A stretch of DNA of 64,000 bases from the NCBI GenBank assembly GCA_027489955.1, contig JAIXYZ010000011.1, forward strand, positions 62,001-126,000, given 5' to 3'. A program made the position numbers and the translations under genes. The notes below the pieces were generated by a model that worked only from the letters and a program-made list of their open reading frames with translations, made no database searches and was not told where the DNA came from. Shown piece by piece: positions 1 through 8,647 of the stretch (the first letter of the stretch is position 1; each line of letters starts with the position of its first letter). This DNA comes from Hyphomicrobiales bacterium (lineage in GTDB: Bacteria > Pseudomonadota > Alphaproteobacteria > Rhizobiales > Beijerinckiaceae).

Positions 1-988
1 CCAGTCGCCGATCCACTGGGGCAACAATTTCAACCGCACCGGCAGCGCCTGGCAGCCGGGATCGCGCTTCGACCTCTTCAACGAGTTGAACGTGGAATGG
101 GCCGGCTGCCTGGAGGCCCGTCCCGGCGCCTACGGCGTCAACGACACCCAGGCCAGCCCGTCGGACCCGGCTTCGCTCTTCGTGCCGATGTTCGCCCCCG
201 ACGAGCCGGGCAATAAGGACGCGACCAGCTATTACGTGAACACCGGGACGAGTTCGGGTTCGGGCACGCGCTACACCTACGACAACTCGTATCTGAGCGA
301 CCTGGGCGGCGCGTGCACCAATCCGGCAACGGCCTCGACCGACGTGACGAAGCGCCAGGCGCAGATCTGCAAGTACAAGATCAACCGCACGAAGTCGCTG
401 CGCACCGACAACGGCGCCACCCGCGGGCCCAACCGCAATTGCGACGCCAAGCCGCTGCTGCGCATGACGGACGATCCCGTGAAGCTGAAGGCCGCCGTCG
501 ACGCCATGGTGGCCGCGGGCAACACCAACCTGGTCGAAGGCTTCGCCTGGGGCTGGCGCACCCTCTCGCCGAACAACCCGTTCGCCGACGGCAAGCCCTA
601 TTCCGACGTTCGCAACCGCAAGATCATCATCCTGCTGACCGACGGCCAGAACGCCTGGAACTCGGCGAGCAACCACAACAAGTCGATCTGGTCGCCCTTC
701 GGCTTCTATCCGGACAAGCGGCTGAGCAACGTCAACGTCACCTCGTCCGGCCAGGCCGCGGACGAGATGGACAAGCGCACGCTGGAATCCTGCACGCTCG
801 CCAAGGAAGCCGGCGTCAAGGTCTACACGGTGGGCTTCAGCGTGAAGTCCGGCGACGTGGACAAGGTGCTTCTGGAGAAATGCGCGACATCCCCGAGCAT
901 GGCCTACATCGCCTCCAACGCGTCGCAGATCCAGACGGTGTTCGAGGAGATCGCCGCGTCCATCGGCACGCTGCGCCTGACCCACTAA
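1..988 (+). CDS. TadG-like pilus assembly protein with von Willebrand A domain (5' end missing)
   Basis: The reading frame is open from the left edge to a TAA at 986-988, so only the C-terminal ~328 residues are visible and the true start lies outside the window. The visible part is a vWA domain: GNTNLVEGFAWGW carries the MIDAS threonine region, KIIILLTDGQN is the core strand with the metal-site Asp, and GVKVYTVGFSV is a later strand. Long polar insertions rich in Asn, Ser and Cys between these elements are typical of TadG proteins, which help assemble Flp/Tad adhesive pili from the inner-membrane/periplasm side. The N-terminal TadE-like membrane segment expected for the family is not visible. 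The next gene is on the opposite strand and ends 10 bp away. The family is fairly certain; the exact role is inferred. Confidence 0.8.
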   Translation, partial: QSPIHWGNNFNRTGSAWQPGSRFDLFNELNVEWAGCLEARPGAYGVNDTQASPSDPASLFVPMFAPDEPGNKDATSYYVNTGTSSGSGTRYTYDNSYLSDLGGACTNPATASTDVTKRQAQICKYKINRTKSLRTDNGATRGPNRNCDAKPLLRMTDDPVKLKAAVDAMVAAGNTNLVEGFAWGWRTLSPNNPFADGKPYSDVRNRKIIILLTDGQNAWNSASNHNKSIWSPFGFYPDKRLSNVNVTSSGQAADEMDKRTLESCTLAKEAGVKVYTVGFSVKSGDVDKVLLEKCATSPSMAYIASNASQIQTVFEEIAASIGTLRLTH

Positions 989-998
989 AAGGCCTGCG

Positions 999-1514
999 TC
1001 AGCGGCTGGTCGGCTCCGACTCGGGGGCGGGACCGGCGGTCCGCCCGGCGATCAGCCAGTAGACCGTCCCGGCCACGACGCCGGTGAGGAAGAGGATCGC
1101 GGTGAGCCGCAATTCGGCCGGGTCCATGCCCCGCAGCCCCGCGCCGCTGGAGATGCCGAGCCGCGTGCGCGCGACCCAGGGTACGAGGGCGGTGACCAAC
1201 CCTGTGACGCCGGCATAATAGACGTAGGAGCGCACGCGGAAGACCTCCCCCGCGATGCCGGCGCACAGGACCGGCGCGACGAGCACGGCAAGGCTGGCCC
1301 GCCAGAGCGACCAGGCCACCGGCAGGGCGGCGTCGGGCACGGCATCCATCCAGACCGCATCGGCGAAGAGCTGGGCGAGCGCCTCGATCAGGGCCAGCGC
1401 CAGTTCCCGCCCCGCCGGCTCCATCAGCCCGGCGACGAACAGGAACATGGCCGCCGCAGGGATCGCGAAGGCGAAGGCGAGCGGCAGCAGGATGAGGACG
1501 CGCAGGACGATCAT
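999..1514 (-). CDS. Conserved integral membrane protein, translationally coupled to rlmN
   Basis: This 171-residue protein has about four hydrophobic segments: residues ~3-30, ~60-85, ~90-115 and a C-terminal one near 135-160. There is no signal peptide and no catalytic motif I recognise. Its ATG at 1514 overlaps the TGA of rlmN in an ATGA arrangement, so it is almost certainly translated from the same mRNA. Small uncharacterised membrane proteins follow rlmN in many Rhizobiales genomes. The function is unknown; the link to rlmN is positional only. Confidence 0.75.
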   Translation of the reverse strand: MIVLRVLILLPLAFAFAIPAAAMFLFVAGLMEPAGRELALALIEALAQLFADAVWMDAVPDAALPVAWSLWRASLAVLVAPVLCAGIAGEVFRVRSYVYYAGVTGLVTALVPWVARTRLGISSGAGLRGMDPAELRLTAILFLTGVVAGTVYWLIAGRTAGPAPESEPTSR

Positions 1515-2815
1515 GCGGAGCCGGCCGGAGCGTCGGCATCGCTCACCGCGAGCCGCGCCCTGGCCCGCAGCTTCTCGGTCTCGCTCTTGAGCTGGCCGCA
1601 GGCGGCCAGGATGTCCCGCCCGCGCGGCGTGCGGATGGGCGAGGCATAGCCCGCATTGAAGACGATATCCGAGAAGCGCTCGATCCGGTCCCAATCCGAG
1701 CACTCGTAGACCGTGCCCGGCCAGGGATTGAACGGAATGAGGTTGATCTTGGCCGGGATGCCCCGCAGCAGGCGCACGAGCTCGCGCGCGTCGGCGTCGC
1801 TGTCGTTCACGTCCTTGAGCATCACGTATTCGAAGGTGATGCGCTTGGCGTTCGACACGCCCGGATAGGTGCGGCACGCCTCGAGCAGGTCGGCGATGGG
1901 ATAGCGCTTGTTGAGCGGCACCAGCCTGTCGCGCAACTCGTCCCGCACGGCGTGGAGCGAGATCGCCAGCATAGAGCCGATCTCGTCGCCGGCGCGCCCG
2001 ATCATCGGGACGACGCCGGAGGTCGACAGGGTGATGCGCCGCTTGCCGAGGCCGATCCCGTCGCCGTCGCTGACGATGTCCAGCGCGTCGCGGACATTCT
2101 CGAAATTGTAGAGCGGCTCGCCCATCCCCATCATCACGATGTTGGAGACGTAGCGTCCACCGTCTACCTGCGGCACGAAACCGTCCGTGGGCGGCGTCGC
2201 GCCCGGCCATTCGCCGAGCCTGTCGCGGGCCACGATCACCTGCGCGACGATCTCGGCGGCGCTGAGATTGCGCACCAGCCGCTGCGTGCCCGTGTGGCAG
2301 AAGGTGCAGGTGAGCGTGCAGCCCACCTGGCTGGAAACGCAGAGCGTGCCGCGGTCGGCTTCCGGGATGTAGACGCACTCGATCTCGGCGCCGCGACCGG
2401 TATGCACGCGCTCGGCCGCGCCGGTGGATGGCATGCGCAGCAGCCACTTGCGGGTGCCGTCCTTGGAGACCTGTTCGGAGACGATCTCGGGCCGATCGAG
2501 CGTGAACCGCTCGGCGAGGCGCGAGCGCAGCTCCTTGCCCACATTCGTCATCTGGCCGAATTCGGTGGCCCCACGCGTGTAGATCCACTGCCAGAGCTGG
2601 GCGACGCGCATGCGCCGCTCCTTCTCCGGCACGCCGATTTCGGCCAGCGCATCGGCGAGGCCCGCGCGGCCGAGGCCGACCAGGGAGGGCCGCTCGGCCC
2701 GCGCGAACGCGGCTTCGGCGACGTCGGCCACCTTCTCGATGCCGTCGATGAGCGGAGCGGCCGTGGCCGCGCCGGTCTCGGGGGAAATGGGGAGGGTCAT
2801 GATGGCCGGGGCCAT
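1511..2815 (-). CDS. rlmN: 23S rRNA (adenine-2503-C2)/tRNA(adenine-37-C2) methyltransferase RlmN
   Basis: This radical-SAM enzyme methylates C2 of A2503 in 23S rRNA and of A37 in some tRNAs, affecting the peptidyl-transferase centre and decoding fidelity. The 434-residue product has the N-terminal accessory domain ([19 protein letters not shown], residues ~58-76), the [4Fe-4S]-binding CxxxCxxC at about 166-173 (CTLTCTFC), the glycine-rich SAM motif MGMGEPL, and the catalytic C-terminal Cys in the PGTVYECSD region. ATG codons at 2815 and 2800 are both possible starts and neither has a convincing ribosome-binding site; I keep the longer form. It is the first gene of a two-gene unit with the membrane protein downstream. 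Confidence 0.97.
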   Translation of the reverse strand: MAPAIMTLPISPETGAATAAPLIDGIEKVADVAEAAFARAERPSLVGLGRAGLADALAEIGVPEKERRMRVAQLWQWIYTRGATEFGQMTNVGKELRSRLAERFTLDRPEIVSEQVSKDGTRKWLLRMPSTGAAERVHTGRGAEIECVYIPEADRGTLCVSSQVGCTLTCTFCHTGTQRLVRNLSAAEIVAQVIVARDRLGEWPGATPPTDGFVPQVDGGRYVSNIVMMGMGEPLYNFENVRDALDIVSDGDGIGLGKRRITLSTSGVVPMIGRAGDEIGSMLAISLHAVRDELRDRLVPLNKRYPIADLLEACRTYPGVSNAKRITFEYVMLKDVNDSDADARELVRLLRGIPAKINLIPFNPWPGTVYECSDWDRIERFSDIVFNAGYASPIRTPRGRDILAACGQLKSETEKLRARARLAVSDADAPAGSA

Positions 2816-2885
2816 AGCACGAAACCGCGCGCCGGGCCAATGGAGGCCTGGCGCAACGGCAGGTCCGGCGGTCCGGCTCAGACGA

Positions 2886-3566
2886 TCAGGGGCATTCCCG
2901 CTGCGTCCGCTCCCACGACTTGGTGAAGCCGGAGAGGGAGAACGTGTCGGTGGAGGCGTTGCCGCGGGCCGATGTCGCGGCCACCTTCAGCTCGGCGCCC
3001 GCCACCAGGGCCTGGATGAACTGGGGCTCCTCGGCGGGATTGCGCAGCCACGCCTTGCCGTCCTTGGTGACCATGTCGAAGCTGCGGTCTCCCACCGTCG
3101 CCTTCGCAGGCACGCTGTCCCGGGTCGGGAAGCCCAAAACCAGCGCGACCTCGCCCTTCACCTTCTCGGACGGACGGTTCGTCACGAAGATGTAGCCGTC
3201 GTCGCGTTTGAGGGACGCGGGCGAGCGGTCGCCCGGCTGCGACGCGGCGTAGCAATAGCGGCTCGGGCCCTGGCCGCCCACATAGGCGCCCCAGGCGCCC
3301 GTGGTCTCCACGGCGGTGGCCTGGCCCATGCCGGCGCCGCCGGCCGCGGGCCGGGCGGGAGCCTGGGCAGGCTTGGCGGGCGCGTTGGCGGGCGCGCGGC
3401 CGGCGGGCGCGGGCTGGGCCGGTCTGGCCGGGGCAGGTGCGGCGCGGGCGGGCGCGGCATTCTGCCCCTGCGGCGTGCGCTGCTGCGGCTGCTGGGCCCA
3501 GGCGGGGCCGGAGGCGACGATGGCGGCCAGGACCGCGGCGATGGCGTGGGAGAGCGTCCGAATCAT
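2886..3566 (-). CDS. Secreted invasion-associated locus B (IalB) family protein
   Basis: The product is 226 residues. It starts with a Sec signal peptide ([20 protein letters not shown], then PAWA and QQP), followed by a ~60-residue Ala/Pro/Gln-rich linker and a C-terminal IalB domain from about residue 80. The domain contains an exported Cys in SRYCYAAS and a near-terminal Cys (TQREC) that could form the usual disulfide. IalB was named from Bartonella invasion, but the domain is widespread in free-living Rhizobiales and its biochemical role is unknown. I chose the ATG at 3566 because it begins a clean signal peptide; an in-frame upstream extension to 3671 lacks one. The gene stands alone between rlmN and a divergent sigma-factor gene. 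Confidence 0.85.
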   Translation of the reverse strand: MIRTLSHAIAAVLAAIVASGPAWAQQPQQRTPQGQNAAPARAAPAPARPAQPAPAGRAPANAPAKPAQAPARPAAGGAGMGQATAVETTGAWGAYVGGQGPSRYCYAASQPGDRSPASLKRDDGYIFVTNRPSEKVKGEVALVLGFPTRDSVPAKATVGDRSFDMVTKDGKAWLRNPAEEPQFIQALVAGAELKVAATSARGNASTDTFSLSGFTKSWERTQRECP

Positions 3567-3846
3567 GAAGGTCACAATATCCTCGGCTGCGGCCGCGAGC
3601 CACGCGGCGGGCGCGCCCGGGCGCCGCATCGCCCGGATCCCGTGGACAACCACCGGAACCGGGCGGAACAATGATGGCCTGTCCCACCGCGACCGCCCGC
3701 CCCTTAACCGGTCATGGGACGAAGCGGGGGCTTGGCGAGACGCGCCGCGTCGCGTTTAACATGGGCCGCGCCGAACCCGAAATCGGCAAGACCTTGCGAG
3801 CCGGCCCCCGGCTGAACCGTCCAGCCGGGCGACGATGGGAGTAGAC

Positions 3847-4413
3847 GTGACCCTTCAGGCCGATTTCGCAGCGCTGGCCCGCGCCGTGGCGCAGGACCGG
3901 GACCGCCGGGCCTTCGCCGCGCTGTTCGAGCATTTCGCGCCGCGCCTGAACGGCTACCTGCTGCGCACGGGTGCGGACTCGGCGCTCGCCGAGGAGATCG
4001 TTCAGGACGTCATGACGACGCTGTGGCGCAAGGCGGACCTGTTCGACCCTGCCAAGTCGTCGCTGTCCACCTGGCTCTACCGGATCGCGCGCAACCGCAG
4101 GATCGACCTCATCCGCCGTGTCCAGACCAAGCAGCTGGATGGGGAAGACCCGGTGCTGCTGCCGCCGGACATCGTCCAGCCGGACGCCGCCATGGACCTG
4201 CAGCAGCGGGAGGCCGCGATGCGCGAGGCGCTCAAGGTCCTGCCGCCCGAGCAGCTGGACCTCGTCAGGCTGGCCTTCTTCGAGGGGCTGTCCCATGGGG
4301 ACATCGCCGAGCAGACGGGTCTGCCGCTCGGCACCGTGAAGTCGCGCATCCGGCTGGCCTTCACGCGGCTGCGCCGGGAGCTGGAGGCGGCGGGGATCGT
4401 CTCCCCGCCGTGA
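3847..4413 (+). CDS. ECF-family RNA polymerase sigma factor, no adjacent anti-sigma gene
   Basis: The 188-residue protein has sigma region 2 (LAEEIVQDVMTTLWRKADLF, then STWLYRIARNRRIDLIRR) and region 4 with a helix-turn-helix (LSHGDIAEQTGLPLGTVKSR), and nothing else, as expected for a group 4 (ECF) factor. The GTG at 3847 has GGGAG five bases upstream and is preferred; an ATG at 3835 would add four residues but has only a weak site. The sequence resembles ECF factors normally paired with ChrR-type cupin anti-sigma factors, but no such gene is adjacent: the next gene is convergent and encodes a DUF1232 protein. Regulon and inducing signal are unknown. Confidence 0.93.
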   Translation: MTLQADFAALARAVAQDRDRRAFAALFEHFAPRLNGYLLRTGADSALAEEIVQDVMTTLWRKADLFDPAKSSLSTWLYRIARNRRIDLIRRVQTKQLDGEDPVLLPPDIVQPDAAMDLQQREAAMREALKVLPPEQLDLVRLAFFEGLSHGDIAEQTGLPLGTVKSRIRLAFTRLRRELEAAGIVSPP

Positions 4414-4416
4414 ACG

Positions 4417-4806
4417 TCAGGCCTCTGCGCGGCCCGCTGAAGCCAGCGCGGACTTCGCCCGCGCGCGGTGCTCCGGCGTGATCGACCCCGACACCGTGGC
4501 GATAGCGGTGGCGATAACCGCCGCGTCGTCGGCGAAGCCCAGAAGCGGCAGGAAATCGGCGATCGCATCTGTCGGCAGCACGAAATAGGCGAGCGCGGCG
4601 AGAAGCGTCAGCTTCACCCGGCGGGGCGTCGCCGGATCGCGCGCGCAGTAATAGGCGGCGGCCACGTCCTCCGCGAAGGGAAGCCTGGCCGCGACGCGCC
4701 CGAGCACCGACCACGTGTCGGCCAGCACGCCCCGCTCGTCGCGGAAGGCGCGGCGCATGGATTCCATCTCGGCGCGGGTGAACGGGCGTCGGAACGGGTT
4801 GGCCAT
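4417..4806 (-). CDS. YkvA/DUF1232 family small membrane-associated protein
   Basis: The product is 129 residues. The DUF1232 core occupies about residues 60-100 (LTLLAALAYFVLPTDAIADF, then LPLLGFADDAAV), a hydrophobic hairpin with the conserved Pro-Asp pattern of the YkvA family. The family has no established biochemical function and is thought to be membrane-associated. The ATG at 4806 has GGAG about nine bases upstream. It is convergent with the ECF sigma gene, with three bases between the stop codons, so the two are not co-transcribed. Confidence 0.85.
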   Translation of the reverse strand: MANPFRRPFTRAEMESMRRAFRDERGVLADTWSVLGRVAARLPFAEDVAAAYYCARDPATPRRVKLTLLAALAYFVLPTDAIADFLPLLGFADDAAVIATAIATVSGSITPEHRARAKSALASAGRAEA

Positions 4807-5025
4807 CGCGTTTCTCCAGGGCAGGCCGCAATCGGCCCGGGCCATCATATGGGGAACGACCGGACCCCGCGACAAGGTCCCGAACCGCGGGGCGGAGCGG
4901 CGACACCCGCTGGCCTGTTCGCGCACGCGCCCCACCCTGTATCGTGGGAAGCTGGTGCGCTAAGACGCAGGCCAAAGCGGGCCGCGCTATCTGCGCGGCA
5001 TCCAAGAGACGAAGAGGACAACGCC

Positions 5026-5811
5026 ATGAAGCTCGATTCCAGCCTGTCGGCCATCGTCACCGGCGGCGCGTCCGGCCTCGGCGAGGCGACCGCGCGCATG
5101 CTCGCCTCCCACGGGGTCAAGGTCGCGGTCTTCGACATGAACGCCGCCCGCGGCGAAGCGGTCGCCGCCGAGATCGGCGGCGTGTTCTGCGAGGCCAACG
5201 TCGCCGACGAGGCGTCGGTGGACGCCGCGCTCGCCAAGGCCCGCGCCGCGCATGGCGTGGAGCGCATCCTGGTCAATTGCGCCGGCATCGCGCCCGGCCG
5301 CCGCGTCGTCTCGAAGAACCGCGAGACGGGCGCTCTCGTCGCCCACGATCTCGCGACCTTCCGCAAGACGGTGGAGGTCAACCTCATCGGCACCTTCCAC
5401 ATGATCGCCAAATGCGCGGTCGCCATGTCGGGGCTGGAGCCGGTGACGGCGGACGGCGGCCGGGGCGTGATCGTCTCCACCGCATCCGTCGCCGCCACCG
5501 ACGGCCAGATCGGCCAGGCGGCCTATTCCGCGTCCAAGGGCGGCGTCGTCGGCCTGACCCTGCCCGTCGCGAGGGACCTCGCGGGGTCGGGAATCCGCGT
5601 GATGACGATCATGCCCGGCCTGTTCGAGACGCCGATGTTCGCCTCGGTCGCCGACGATTACCGCAAGGCGCTGGAAGCGAGCGTGCCCTTCCCCTCGCGC
5701 CTCGGCCGCCCGGAAGAATACGCCAATCTCGTCAGGGCCATCGTCGAGAACGACATGCTCAACGGCGAGGCGATCCGTCTCGACGGCGCGGTTCGCCTCG
5801 CGCCCAAGTGA
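5026..5811 (+). CDS. Short-chain dehydrogenase/reductase, 3-hydroxyacyl-CoA dehydrogenase type-2-like
   Basis: The 261-residue single-domain enzyme has the Rossmann motif TGGASGLG near residue 13, the NCAG motif, a catalytic Ser in STAS and the YSASK Tyr-Lys pair. These are the hallmarks of classical SDRs. The overall pattern (GLGEATAR near the N-terminus, MPGLFETPM after the active site, a C-terminal LNGEAIRLDGAVRL) matches the HSD17B10/type-2 3-hydroxyacyl-CoA dehydrogenase group, which oxidises 3-hydroxyacyl-CoA with NAD+ in fatty-acid or isoleucine breakdown. Substrate is inferred from similarity only. The ATG at 5026 has AGAGGA at good spacing. It appears to be a single-gene unit. Confidence 0.92.
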   Translation: MKLDSSLSAIVTGGASGLGEATARMLASHGVKVAVFDMNAARGEAVAAEIGGVFCEANVADEASVDAALAKARAAHGVERILVNCAGIAPGRRVVSKNRETGALVAHDLATFRKTVEVNLIGTFHMIAKCAVAMSGLEPVTADGGRGVIVSTASVAATDGQIGQAAYSASKGGVVGLTLPVARDLAGSGIRVMTIMPGLFETPMFASVADDYRKALEASVPFPSRLGRPEEYANLVRAIVENDMLNGEAIRLDGAVRLAPK

Positions 5812-5820
5812 CGCGGGCGC

Positions 5821-6153
5821 TCAGGCCGCCATTTTGCGGCATTCGGCCGCGCAGGTCCGGCACGCGCTGACGCAGGCGTCCATGTCGCCCACCCGCTCGC
5901 AATCGGCGGCGCACGCTTCGCAGATCTCGGCGCAGGCCCGGCACGAATGCCGGTGCGCGTCCGAGCCGGTCGCCATGATGGCGGCGCTCGCCTTGCACAT
6001 CTCGGCGCAGGCGATCATCAGGCGGATATGGGCCGGCTCGACGTGCCGGCCTCCTGCCTCCAGGCAATGGCCCAGGGCCTCCTCCAGGCAGGTGCGTGCG
6101 CAGGCGGTGCAAGCCTCGATGCAGGCCGCCATTCCTTGCGAATGATGATGCAT
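5821..6153 (-). CDS. Four-helix-bundle copper-binding (Csp-like, DUF326) protein
   Basis: This 110-residue protein contains 16 cysteines in CxxxC/CxxC patterns (ACIEACTACARTC, then CRACAEICEACAADC, then CVSACRTCAAEC) and several histidines, the signature of cytosolic copper-storage proteins (Csp3 type) that fill a four-helix bundle with Cu(I). No Tat or Sec signal is present, so it should act in the cytoplasm. The ATG at 6153 has a strong AGGAGG site that lies inside a small hairpin (see 6157-6175). It is convergent with the SDR gene and follows thpR on the same strand after a 55-bp gap. Confidence 0.9.
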   Translation of the reverse strand: MHHHSQGMAACIEACTACARTCLEEALGHCLEAGGRHVEPAHIRLMIACAEMCKASAAIMATGSDAHRHSCRACAEICEACAADCERVGDMDACVSACRTCAAECRKMAA

Positions 6154-6156
6154 GGC

Positions 6157-6175
6157 TGGTCCTCCTGAAGGACCA
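6157..6175 (-). promoter_or_regulatory. Hairpin overlapping the ribosome-binding site of the copper-storage gene
   Basis: On the minus strand, TGGTCCT pairs with AGGACCA over 7 bp around a 5-base loop, ending three bases before the ATG at 6153. The AGGAGG ribosome-binding site is split between the loop and the 3' arm. Such a fold could limit translation or, as DNA, act as a repressor operator. The pairing is seen directly; any regulatory role is inference. Confidence 0.45.
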
Positions 6176-6208
6176 ATCCATGGCGGACTCGATCGTTCCG
6201 GCCTGACC

Positions 6209-6739
6209 TCAGAGCGGATAGGCGGCTTCCACCACGTAGGGCCCGCCGCCGACGGAGTCGCGCGAGGAGAACAGCACGAAGCGCCGGGCGGTGAACGCCA
6301 GGCGGCGGAAGCAGCGGGCGGAGAAATAGTCCGCCACGTCCAGCGGCGATGAATCCCTCAGCCGGGCGAGCGTCACGTGCGGCGTGAACCGCCGCTTCTC
6401 CGGCTCCGCGCCTGCCATCCGGGCCGCCCGCTCATGATCGTTCTGGAGCTCGAACAGCGTGCGGCTGGCCTCTGCCTTGGCGAAGACGGCCCGCGGCCGG
6501 TCGCCGCCGAAGCTCGCCAGTTCCTGAAGCGACACCTCGATGGGGCCGCGCGGCCGCACGGCGCCGAGGCTGGCGTCGAAATCGCTGGCCGTGCGGTTGT
6601 CCACGTCCCCCACGAAACGCAGCGTGATGTGATAGTTCTCGGGATCGATCCAGCGGGCGCCCGGCAGCCCGCCCCGCAGCAGCGACAATTGCATCGCGAC
6701 GTCGCGGGGTACTTCGAGGCCGGTGAAAAGACGCGGCAT
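6209..6739 (-). CDS. thpR: RNA 2',3'-cyclic phosphodiesterase (2H family)
   Basis: The 176-residue protein belongs to the 2H phosphoesterase family: two catalytic HxT motifs are visible, HITLRF near residue 37 and HVTLAR near residue 121. ThpR/LigT proteins hydrolyse RNA 2',3'-cyclic phosphates to 2'-phosphomonoesters and ligate tRNA halves weakly in vitro. Of two nearby ATGs (6745 and 6739), the one at 6739 lies six bases after GGGAGG, which is the better spacing, and gives MPRLFTGLEVP, a typical N-terminus for the family. It precedes the Csp-like gene on the same strand. Confidence 0.93.
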   Translation of the reverse strand: MPRLFTGLEVPRDVAMQLSLLRGGLPGARWIDPENYHITLRFVGDVDNRTASDFDASLGAVRPRGPIEVSLQELASFGGDRPRAVFAKAEASRTLFELQNDHERAARMAGAEPEKRRFTPHVTLARLRDSSPLDVADYFSARCFRRLAFTARRFVLFSSRDSVGGGPYVVEAAYPL

Positions 6740-6854
6740 TCGCATCCTCCCTGTGCGGCTGGCGGGCCCGGCGACGAGAATCGCCGCGCCCCACCCTGTC
6801 AGCATGCCCGATTGCGCCGCCCCGTCCAGACGGGATCGCAGCCAGTCCCCGCCT

Positions 6855-7901
6855 TCAGGGGCAGGGGTTCATGTGCTGCTGGTGGATGGCATCGATGCGC
6901 TCCTCCAGCTCCGGCGTGATCGTCACGTCGATGGAATCGATGTCCGTCTTCAACTGCTCCATCGACGTCGCGCCGATGATGTTGGACGTGACGAAGGAGC
7001 GCGAGGTGACGAAGGCGAGCGCCATCTGGCAGGGATCGAGCCCCGCCTCCCGCGCCAGCTCCAGATAGGCCTTGATCGCGGTCTCCGCGCCCGGCTTCTG
7101 GTAGCGCTGGCCACGGTTGAACAGGGTCGTGCGCGTGCCGGGCGGCCGGGCGCCGTCGAGATATTTGCCCGACAGGAAGCCCTGGGCGAGGGGCGAATAG
7201 GCGAGCAGGCCGACATCCTCGCGATGCGCGATCTCTGCCAGGGCGGTCTCGAACGTGCGGTTCAACAAGTTGTAGGCGTTCTGGATCGAGGCGACGCGCG
7301 GCAGGTCGCGCGTCCTGGCGTGGTGCAGGAAGGTCATCGTGCCCCACGCGCTCTCGTTGGAGAGGCCGATATGGCGCACCTTGCCGGCCTTCACGAGGTC
7401 GGCCAGCGCCTCCAGCGTCTCCTCGATGGGCACAGAGCCCTCGTCCGTCTCGTGCCGGAAGGCCGTGGGGTTGGAGCCCCACGGCATGGGCCGGTCCGGC
7501 CAGTGGAGCTGGTAGAGATCGACGTAATCGGTCTGGAGGCGCTTGAGGCTCTTGTCGATGGCCTCGTTGATCTGCGCCCGGTCGAGCCGCGTCGGGGCAC
7601 CCGCGTCCCGGAACCACTCGTTCTGCGAGCTGCCCACGACCTTGGTGGCCAGGATCACCTTGTCGCGCTTGCCGCGCGACTTGAACCAGTTGCCGATGAT
7701 CCGCTCGGTCGATCCCTGCGTCTCGGCCTTGGGCGGGATCGAGTAGAGCTCCGCCGTGTCGAAGAAATTGATGCCCCGGTCCAGGGCATAGTCCATCTGC
7801 TGGAAGCCTTCGGCCTCCGTGTTCTGCTGGCCCCAGGTCATGGTGCCGAGGCAGATCGCGCTCACGGACAGGCCGGTGCGGCCGAGCGGGCGATAGTCCA
7901 T
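6855..7901 (-). CDS. Aldo/keto reductase (Tas-like)
   Basis: The 348-residue enzyme has the AKR TIM-barrel signature: FDTAELY (Asp and catalytic Tyr), ATKV (Lys), the substrate-pocket His in LYQLHWPD and the NADPH-binding C-terminal region. The N-terminus MDYRPLGRTGLSVSAICLGT and the insert SIPPKAETQGSTERIIGNW are characteristic of Tas-type NADP-dependent reductases. The physiological substrate cannot be told. The ATG at 7901 is preceded by GGAGA. The start lies 16 bp after the stop of the esterase gene on the same strand, so both may share a transcript. Confidence 0.94.
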   Translation of the reverse strand: MDYRPLGRTGLSVSAICLGTMTWGQQNTEAEGFQQMDYALDRGINFFDTAELYSIPPKAETQGSTERIIGNWFKSRGKRDKVILATKVVGSSQNEWFRDAGAPTRLDRAQINEAIDKSLKRLQTDYVDLYQLHWPDRPMPWGSNPTAFRHETDEGSVPIEETLEALADLVKAGKVRHIGLSNESAWGTMTFLHHARTRDLPRVASIQNAYNLLNRTFETALAEIAHREDVGLLAYSPLAQGFLSGKYLDGARPPGTRTTLFNRGQRYQKPGAETAIKAYLELAREAGLDPCQMALAFVTSRSFVTSNIIGATSMEQLKTDIDSIDVTITPELEERIDAIHQQHMNPCP

Positions 7902-7917
7902 GAAAAGGTCTCCGGGA

Positions 7918-8598
7918 TCAGCCGCGGGCGAGGCCGCGCAGGAAGGTTTCGATGGAGGGCGCGATGCGGCCGACGATGGCCTCGATGCCCTTCGCCGTCG
8001 GATGGACGCCGTCGGGCAGATTGAGGCTGCGGTCGCCGGCCACGCCGTCGAGGAAGAACGGATAGAGCGGCACTGCGTGCTTTCGCGCAAGCTCGGCATA
8101 CAGGGCCTCGAACCGGCGCCCGTAATCGGCGCCCAGATTGGGGGCGGCGCGCATGCCGGCGAGATAGACCGCGATGCCCCGGCTCTTCAGCCGCGTAAGG
8201 ATGTCGTCCAGCGCCTCGCGGGTCACCGCGGGATCGAGGCCCCTGAGCATGTCGTTGGCGCCGAGGCTGACGATCACCGCATCGGTGCCGTCGGGAACGC
8301 TCCAGTCCAGCCGCTCGCGGCCCTGCGACGCGGTGTCGCCGGACACGCCCGCATTGGCGATCGCCACATCGAGGCCGCGCTTCTTCAGCTCCCGTTCCAG
8401 CACGACCGGAAACGCGGCGTTCTGCGGCAGGCCGTAGCCCGCGGTGAGGCTGTCGCCCAGCGCCACCACGGAGAGCTGGCGGGACTGGGCGAAGGACGGA
8501 GCGGAGGCGCTGAAGCCGGCCAAAAGGATCACGATCCCGAGGGTCGCCGTGCGGACGGCTTGGACGAAGCGGCTCTGGGGACCATATGTCGGCTTCAT
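7918..8598 (-). CDS. Secreted SGNH-fold arylesterase / thioesterase I-like lipase
   Basis: The 226-residue form begins with a signal peptide (VRTATLGIVILLAGFSASAP, cleaved near SFAQS). All four SGNH blocks are present: GDSLTAGYG with the nucleophile Ser, a Gly/Asn block (NAGVSGDT), GANDML and DGVHPT with the Asp-His pair. E. coli TesA (TAP) is the model: a periplasmic lysophospholipase/acyl-thioesterase. Like tesA beside ybbA-ybbP, it is divergent from a YbbA/YbbP-type ABC exporter. I start it at the ATG at 8598, which gives a compact signal peptide; an in-frame ATG at 8649 would overlap the exporter's start codon. Neither has a clear ribosome-binding site. Confidence 0.92.
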   Translation of the reverse strand: MKPTYGPQSRFVQAVRTATLGIVILLAGFSASAPSFAQSRQLSVVALGDSLTAGYGLPQNAAFPVVLERELKKRGLDVAIANAGVSGDTASQGRERLDWSVPDGTDAVIVSLGANDMLRGLDPAVTREALDDILTRLKSRGIAVYLAGMRAAPNLGADYGRRFEALYAELARKHAVPLYPFFLDGVAGDRSLNLPDGVHPTAKGIEAIVGRIAPSIETFLRGLARG

Positions 8599-8647
8599 GA
8601 CGCGGATGCCGGCCGGATGGCGGGCGAAGACGGAGCGAAGAGGGTTC

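Noticed and set aside
3641-3700. Two GGAAC pentamers upstream of the first ECF sigma gene as possible stress promoters.
   Set aside because: Neither is followed by CGTT at 16 or 17 bases.
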